Source of the DNA: Nemertoderma westbladi | Taxonomy: Eukaryota; Xenacoelomorpha; Nemertodermatida; Nemertodermatidae | Length of the DNA: 49,556 nt | Direction of reading: 5' to 3' | Assembly: GCA_032718475.1 (NCBI GenBank) | Contig: JAUCBJ010005925.1 | Span: forward strand, 1 to 49,556 | Part shown: positions 43,228 through 49,556 of the stretch, piece by piece | Position numbering within the stretch: position 1 is the first letter of the stretch | Layout of the letters: each line of letters starts with the position of its first letter | Position numbers and translations under genes: made by a program | Notes under the pieces: generated by a model | What the model saw: the letters and a program-made list of their open reading frames with translations, nothing else | What the model was told of the DNA's origin: nothing | The model's database searches: none

Positions 43228-43703
43228 CTCCATATAAATCGTACTCTAATGTAATAACTATTTCTTTTACAAAAGGAAAGAAACATTTTTTGTCTGACTT
43301 TTTATATAGTAAAATAATTTTTTTCGGTATCAACACTAACCGTACATGTACACCAAATCGGCATTTTTTAAATTTTAGTTATTAGAAGTTTATTACTGTC
43401 TAATTATGACTTTTATTTCTTTATCATAATGTTTTTATGGTAGCTATATAAATAAGTGATTGTTTGGTAGCAAGTGCTTTATGAAAATTTGGCAAATAAT
43501 AATTATAAAATAACATATATTTGGTACTTTCTATACCTCTAAACCAATTAAAATATTAATTAGTACTAGCTAGAATTAATAAGTTATTAACATTTTGTTT
43601 TCATAGTTTTCAATCAATACTAGATTTCAATAGGTACCAGAGCTATTTGTGGTTGTTTATAAGTTCAAGTAGTGTAGTGAAAAGTAATTATTAAAAAAGG
43701 CTA

Positions 43704-44067
43704 GTTCCGTATAGAACTGAATTTTTAAAACATATGTCATTGTTACGATGGCAACATTGAAGAGTTCTAGAACAATAGAAAAAATAAAAAATATAATGTT
43801 CTAGAACATATAGCTAGGTTTTTTTAATTTTAAAATAGCTAGTAAATTTAACAAATAATACAATTTGGTACCGGTGGATAAATTTTTGAATAATAATATA
43901 AATAAATAATTTTTTTTAATTACTAGCTATATGTTCTAGAACAATAATTTTTTTATTTTATTTTTGTTCTAGAATAGTGTATATTATATATTATTTGTTC
44001 TAGAACTCTTCACTGTAGCCATGGTAACAATGATTTATGTTATAAAAATGCAGTTCTATACGGAACT
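43704..44067. repeat. Inner palindrome, ~150-180-bp arms
   Basis: AGTTCCGTATAGAACTG at 43704 is inverted as CAGTTCTATACGGAACT ending at 44067. The arms continue through CATTGTTACGATGGCAAC and GAGTTCTAGAAC / GTTCTAGAACTC to a centre near 43880. It could fold as a hairpin if transcribed. Confidence 0.8.
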
Positions 44068-44391
44068 GTTACCAAAAAAAACACACATATACACCATGTA
44101 TATAATACGAATCAATTCAAAGTGCTACTGCACAGCCCGTCTAACTGAAGGAATATATATAATTGAAATGAGTCCGCCACTGAGGATAGCTTCACGATAA
44201 AAAATGATGGTGTTACCCAAATTTTCGAATATATTTCATATCCTTCATCCAGGGTTAATATAAACAAATATTTGTTTATATTTCCGTGTACTACTGTATA
44301 TTTATTTTTATCTTTTGTAATATATGTAAATATTTATACTGTATATTTTTATCTACGCTATCGTTAGATTCGATCTGATATTTTTATTTCC

Positions 44392-44550
44392 CTGTTCTAC
44401 TGTATACTTATTAGGTTTTTTATATATGATTTTATCCGTTACAATCCTAGTTATTTTATTTCACTGTTCTACTGTATACTTATTAGGTTTTTTATATATG
44501 ATTTTATCCGTTACAATCCTAGTTATTTTATTTCACTGTTCTACTGTATG
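44392..44550. repeat. 72-bp tandem duplication, 2.2 copies
   Basis: CTGTTCTACTGTATACTTAT starts at 44392 and 44464, and a shortened copy starts at 44536. The two full copies are virtually identical, so the duplication is recent. Confidence 0.9.
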
Positions 44551-44643
44551 TTTTTTTCATCAGCACTACTGTCGACTGTTATTTACTTCTAGTTAATACG
44601 TTATTTATATTTTCCTGCTTTCTGTAGGCCTATGTTTTTATCA

Positions 44644-46195
44644 GCCCTTTGTAGGGATGTCCCGGAATCGATATTTTGATTCCGGCCGGAACCGGAATTC
44701 AACATGCCGGAATATTCCGGTCGCAATTCCGGCCGGAACCGGAATTTTCTATAATTAGTGAAATACACTAAATGACCCATGAAACTGTATAATTTTTTGT
44801 GAAACAGATGAATTTTTTTAATTTCTACAGCTAAGTTTGATAATGAGATGAATCAGAACCTTGGGGGAATTAAGCTGGGTGGAGTGGATAATGACCTGTG
44901 CCGTTATGGCCTATTATGGTGACGGTATGGTACTTCGGCATTATTCAATATCATTTTTTTTCTAAAATCGATAACTTGGCCAAAAGTTAGGGTTTTAGCC
45001 TTTAACTCCTAAAAAACCTACGTTAAACAAAAACCTATGGTTTCGCGTCATTAGGTCCTTTGGTGCAATATCGTGGTGTCTTTAAGGGAAAGGAGCATGT
45101 TATAGAGACATGTTACTCGAACCAAAACAATAAACGACGCCCCTAGTACATCACATGTTACAGTTTAATTGTTGCTGGGAATAAATAGATTTATGGTAAG
45201 AAATGGATTTGCTGTAAATAGTAAAGAAAACTACTATATTATGCAGCACCTACGACGCACGATTGAACTAACGACCACTCGCAGGACCTGTACGTATTGT
45301 AATAACGTTTTATATTAGTTTTAGGTTAGAGTAGTAATTGTAATTGTGTTAATCGTTAATCGAGTTTCATTGCTAACTTTACAATGTTAGCAATTTATTT
45401 AGCCTCCTGTAATTATCATATTATTTAATAATTAATTCAATGTAAAATAATGTACTTAAAATCAATGTCAAATAATGTAAAATCAATCTAAAAAAACGCC
45501 ATTTTATAAGCAAATTGTAATAATTAAATTGGAAAAACTACCCGCTAAGGTCCGTGCTCCATTGGTAAGTCTTATGTAGTCTTAGTCAGAATAAATTATG
45601 GAACACATTGGTTTCAATGGGAGCGTCTCCACTGGTAAATCGTAAGTTACGACCTATAAGTCGAAAGTGATTATGTCCCATGTTCCTTCCATCTTTTGAC
45701 ACATGACTCAAGTGTTATATCCGGCAAGATGCCTGTGATTGGTTACTTTGGGTATAAATATGCAGTAAATGTGAGACACGCATCTTATATTTTCTATCAA
45801 ATGACTTATGACTTGTGTTACCAATGGAGCATTTTGAGATTCTGACTAAGACAAAATCTGAAAACGACTTACCAGTGTTACAAGGGGCTAACCAGGGGAC
45901 ATCTATGCCTTTCATCCTTAAATGTTAGCTCTAACGGTCGAAGAAATCTTTATTTCTATACTTGTTTACAAGTGTTGAAAAGTATCTTAAACTAATTGGT
46001 AATAATGTTTAATAAATATATATAAATGTTGATAATAATTTAACAAACTAATTGCAACTATCAAACTAGATATGAACCTTGCAATTCCGGTAAAATTCCG
46101 GCCGGAATTGACCCAATTCCGGCCGGAACCGGAATCGGGCAAAAACCGCCGGAATTCCGGCCGGAACGGAATTCCGGGACATCCCTAGCCCTTTG
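44644..46195. mobile_element. Non-autonomous hAT element with perfect 8-bp target duplication
   Basis: GCCCTTTG (44644-44651) precedes TAGGGATGTCCCGGAAT at 44652. ATTCCGGGACATCCCTA ends at 46187 and is followed by GCCCTTTG (46188-46195). An 8-bp duplication with short TIRs ending in TA and GGG fits the hAT superfamily. The 17-bp termini match perfectly, and both ends then carry CCGGCCGGAACCGGAA-type subterminal repeats. The 1.5-kb interior has no transposase frame, so it would need a trans-acting hAT transposase. It sits within the centre of the 43.3-47.5 kb foldback structure and is therefore younger. Confidence 0.92.
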
Positions 46196-46592
46196 TATAC
46201 TATTGATTTTTAAATTACCATTGGATATACTGTATATTTTAATTAGATGCATTGGTCACTTTCTTTCTGATAATTCCGTTTGGTGTCTGTTTTTATTTTC
46301 TTCTGTGTCCGCTTAGCAACTGTGAGTGTACCTGGTTTTTACCGTAAGTGTACCAAGTGTTAAATCACAAGTGTTCACTGTGTTAATAATATAATAATTA
46401 ACCCTGATGAAGGATATGAAATATATTCGAAAATTTTCATTTTTTATCATGAAGCTTATCCTCAGCAACGGACTCATTTCAATTATATAATAGGCATTAT
46501 GTTTGTCGGTTTAGAGAAAATAAAAATAACAACAAATTGTCTTTTTCAACAAATTGTCATGCTTTTTTGTTAGGTTTTTCTCTCGATAAATG

Positions 46593-47190
46593 TTCTAGAA
46601 CTTATATTGAGTGTTCTAGAACTTTAAAAAATGTTCTAGAACATTTTAATTATGAATTTTCTAGAAAATAAATTACTTACTCTTAAAAAGAAAATTATTT
46701 AAAAAATTGTTCAATTTTAAAATTGTTTATGCTATTTTGCCTGCTTTTTTTCTATTGACAAGAGATCTAGACCATTTATTAAATGTTCTAGAACATGTAC
46801 CAAATGTTCTAGATCATTTTTATTATCAATTTTCGAAAAAAAATATTCTAGAATATTTGTTCTTTTAAAAAGAATTATTAAAATGATTGTTTAATTAAAA
46901 AAAATTGGAATACAGAACAACTAACCATAACGATAGCATCCCAGAACATTTTTTAAAATGTTAGCTAGGGCTAGCTATAGGTATAACTATAGACTATACG
47001 CTATAGACTATAGGCTATAGCTATAGGCCTAGATATAAATTACTAGCTATAATTGTAAATTATTACTTGAGTACATAAAATTACTAGATATATGTTAATT
47101 ATACAAAAAAAATTGTTAAAAAAAAAACAAAAAAATATTAAAACATTTTTTTTTTAAATGTTCTAGAACAAAAAATTGTATGTTCTAGAA
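46593..47190. repeat. Cluster of TTCTAGAA palindromes
   Basis: Perfect TTCTAGAA sites start at 46593, 46614, 46634, 46659, 46786, 46846, 47161 and 47183, many in the longer form TGTTCTAGAACA. Five more start at 43765, 43799, 43934, 43967 and 43998 in the opposite arm. Confidence 0.85.
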
Positions 47191-48017
47191 CATTATTTAA
47201 TAAAAAAAATAATTCGAAATATCCTAGAATACTTCACACTAACATTAAAAAGTAGTAGCTGGTAAACTAAACACATTTTAGAGCAAACTGAAAATGTTGC
47301 ACATACGGAACTCTAGCCGTTTTCATAATTATTATTTGCAATATCTCATAAAACACTAGCTACCATAAAAATATTTGATAGCTACCCTAATATTATGGGA
47401 AGGTCCAATTGTGTTCTAAAACACTAATTAAAACAAAAAAGCACATTAAAAATCACAATCCAGATTTGGTGTACATGTACGGTGGTGATACCGTTATCGA
47501 GGCCGACAAAAAATACTTTCTTTTTGTAAAATATGTTGTAAGATATGTCTTTAAAATATTGAATTTTGAATTAGAAGTTTAACGTAACAAAGTTATCGCA
47601 AATTTTAGGTTATTTTTAAGCTATACTTTGTGTGTGGAGATGATATTCCAGAACTTTAATCAACTAATTAATCAAACAAAAAATTTGATTTAACTAGCTA
47701 CTGGAGCAAAATAACCTAATACTAAACATGCTAAAAATGCTAAATTTATTAATAATAACCAACGTGATTACTGATCTAGAAAAAATAATGCGAATTCCAC
47801 AGAGTAAACTTCTCTTTGATTGGATAAATATTTTATTATCCGCATTATTTATGGAAGATTGATTGGATAATTACTATATTATTGTACACAAATGGGGACA
47901 TAATAAAGTAATTATTGTGCGCACTTTTGCAGACAACAAAGGGGATATTTAAAGAAAGATAATGATGTTCAACATTAATCAATAAGAAAGGCAAAGGGAA
48001 TTATGATTTGAAAGAAT

Positions 48018-48039
48018 GGGGGGGGGGGGGGGGGGGGGG
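48018..48039 (+). repeat. Poly-G tract, 22 bases
   Basis: Run of 22 G following TTGAAAGAAT. Confidence 0.9.
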
Positions 48040-48345
48040 TGATTGGGGCAGGCAAAGTAATACCGCATAGCTAGTAGTAGCTAATATTATCTCATTTAAA
48101 ATTTGTGGCTTTTTGCGATAACTTTGTTACGTTAAAATTCTAATTTAAAAGTGGCTCTTTCAAAGAAAACAACATCTTTTACACTGTAGTTATAGACAAT
48201 AATAAAATCACGTTATAAATAATTGCAGTGAATTTTGAAGAAATATAATTTAATTTTGAAAAATAAATAGAAATGAAAGACATATTATTGGCGGGAAATA
48301 CGAGAAAATATTGAACAGAAATGTTAGGCTAATATGAAAGGTTGT

Positions 48346-48371
48346 GGGGGGGGGGGGGGGGGGGGGGGGGG
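48346..48371 (+). repeat. Poly-G tract, 26 bases
   Basis: Run of 26 G following AAAGGTTGT, then TGGGGG. Confidence 0.9.
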
Positions 48372-48546
48372 TGGGGGACTTGGACAAGAGCAGTAAAAAC
48401 CTACAGTAAAACCGGTAGCCTACCTACAGTACATAAGCAGACTGTCTGATATGTGTGTTATTATTGTGTTTTTCATTATAGTTTATAGAAATATATAAAT
48501 ATATATATATAGTAAGACAAGATTGTGTGTTGCAGCTCGGCTAATC

Positions 48547-49500
48547 TATATATATTTAGTTTAACAAGGGAGATAGTCACTGTTGAAAAGAAAAGCAGTC
48601 ATAGTTAAACCAAATTTTCGATCCTATTCCAGTACCGTTATCAAGGATATAATGTATTAAATCACCAACTGTTAAAAATGACAGAATGCAAAAACAATGA
48701 CTGTAGGCCTAAAGGCAATCTAGTTATATTACTGTAGGCAAGTAAGACAATTAAGATATATATAATTAAGTAGGATATATATATACTGTATCTATTTATA
48801 CCCATTAACAAAAAAGCATTATCAAAAGTAAAGAAATTAACCGGCGACATACAGTAGAAACCATATATCTGATTAGATAAAGTAGGCAACTGAACAGTTC
48901 ACGCACATTAGACAGTATTATTATGAAGTTGCAGAATGGTAAAACTTTTCACATAATATAGTGATTTATTACTCAAGAACCAAAAACAAGGCATTACACA
49001 GTAAACTGCATTAGCACAGCATTACTGTGTAATGCCTTGTTTTTGGTTCTTGAGTAATAAATAATCACTATATTATTTGTAAAGTTTTACCATTCTGCAA
49101 CTTCATAATAATACTGTCTAATGTGCGTTTACTGTTCAGTTGCCTACTTTATCTAATCAGATATATGGTTTCTACTGTATGTCGCCGGTTAATTTCTTTA
49201 CTTTTGATAATGTTTTTTTGTTAATGGGTATAAATAGATACAGTATATATATATCCTACTTAATTATATATATCTTAATTGTCTTACTTGCCTACAGTAA
49301 TATAACTAGATTGCCTTTAGGCCTACAGTTATTGTACATGCCTACAGTCATTGTTTTTGCATTCTGTCATTTTAACAGTTGGTGGTTTAATACATTATAT
49401 CCTTGATAACGGTACTGGAATAGGATCGAATATTTGGTTTAACTATGACTGCTTTTCTTTTCAACAGTGGCTATCTCCCTTGTTAAACTAAATATATATA
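48547..49500. repeat. 0.95-kb near-perfect palindrome
   Basis: Left arm 48547-49004 and right arm 49022-49500 are inverted copies around a 17-bp loop. TTAGTTTAACAAGGGAGATAG at the left edge mirrors TCTCCCTTGTTAAACTAAAT at the right, and GGCATTACACAGTAA at the centre mirrors TTACTGTGTAATGCC. Differences are few: for example GTTCACGCACAT versus GTAAACGCACAT, and a 19-20-bp insertion near 49330 built on a repeated GCCTACAG. The divergence argues against a simple assembly fold-back. Short open frames in the two arms mirror each other and are probably not genes. Confidence 0.93.
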
Positions 49501-49556
49501 TATATATATACTTCTTATTATAGTTCCACCAGTGGCTACGTTTTGTTCTTATAAGT

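Larger units (their letters stand above)
43258..47545. mobile_element. 4.3-kb foldback structure with ~1-kb inverted arms
   Basis: The left arm 43258-44256 and right arm about 46399-47545 share several inverted blocks. These are GTACATGTACACCAAATC (43345 / 47470), TTTTATGGTAGCTA with GCAAATAATAATTAT (43431-43508 / 47325-47375), a GTTCCGTAT block, and AATTGAAATGAGTCCG with CGAATATATTTCATATCC (44161-44250 / 46405-46490). The right arm is longer and more decayed. The 2.1-kb centre was enlarged by a hAT insertion. No transposase is visible. Confidence 0.7.
47546..48546. other. AT-rich DNA with a small inverted repeat and two poly-G tracts
   Basis: TTTAACGTAACAAAGTTATCG near 47578 is inverted near 48113 (CGATAACTTTGTTACGTTAAA), giving arms of about 40 bp. 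No gene supported. Confidence 0.6.

Noticed and set aside
48662-49406. Two small matching proteins (MPTLSNQIYGFYCMS...)
   Set aside because: They are the same sequence in the two palindrome arms. Their similarity follows from the inverted repeat and there is no independent coding evidence.
48547-49556. Assembly fold-back artefact for the terminal palindrome
   Set aside because: The arms differ by substitutions and a 19-20-bp insertion, which a simple artefact would not create, although read-level confirmation is still desirable.

Overview
The window looks like nuclear DNA of an invertebrate animal. It has metazoan-type split genes (GT...AG introns), a heparan-sulfate polymerase (EXT1-type exostosin), a RING-H2 ubiquitin ligase, non-LTR retrotransposon debris, a tRNA-derived SINE, a hAT element with an 8-bp target duplication, and AT-rich intergenic DNA full of inverted repeats. 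A SINE core at 34.3-34.5 kb resembles, from memory, the cephalopod-type SINE superfamily, so a mollusc or other lophotrochozoan is my guess; the sequence does not prove it.

Layout. 1-1100: a short 38-bp tandem repeat, then a decayed retrotransposon ORF1 on the minus strand. 1101-22074: one uninterrupted 30-bp minisatellite of 699 full units (about 21 kb), with higher-order duplications. 22265-23656: the last two coding exons of a plus-strand RING-H2 E3 ligase. Their 1-kb intron is filled with repeats of the gene's own exon/intron junction, and a 28-bp repeat overlaps the stop codon. 24.2-28.9 kb: a tRNA-like fragment, poly-G tracts, an RTE-like reverse transcriptase remnant and a MITE-like hairpin. 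28870-31608: an EXT1 homologue on the minus strand, 710 residues, one coding intron, with an eight-unit 28-bp minisatellite starting at its stop codon. 33.2-34.9 kb: a possible terminal exon of an unidentified minus-strand gene, a retrotransposon remnant, the SINE and a dispersed repeat. 35-41 kb: mostly anonymous AT-rich DNA with one foldback element. 41.3-49.5 kb: nested inverted repeats, namely a 1.9-kb TIR element carrying a YqaJ-type nuclease exon, a 4.3-kb foldback structure interrupted by a 1.5-kb non-autonomous hAT element, and a 0.95-kb near-perfect palindrome.

How it fits together. The two host genes are convergent (E3 ligase on plus, EXT1 on minus), and nothing links their functions. 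The shared theme is tandem repetition at gene-processing signals. The giant minisatellite carries a strong 5' splice-site-like motif in most units and lies just upstream of an internal exon of the E3 gene, so it is probably intronic and transcribed. The next intron is an amplified splice-donor junction. Both genes have 28-bp repeats overlapping their stop codons. I regard this, together with the YqaJ-bearing TIR element, as the most interesting content.
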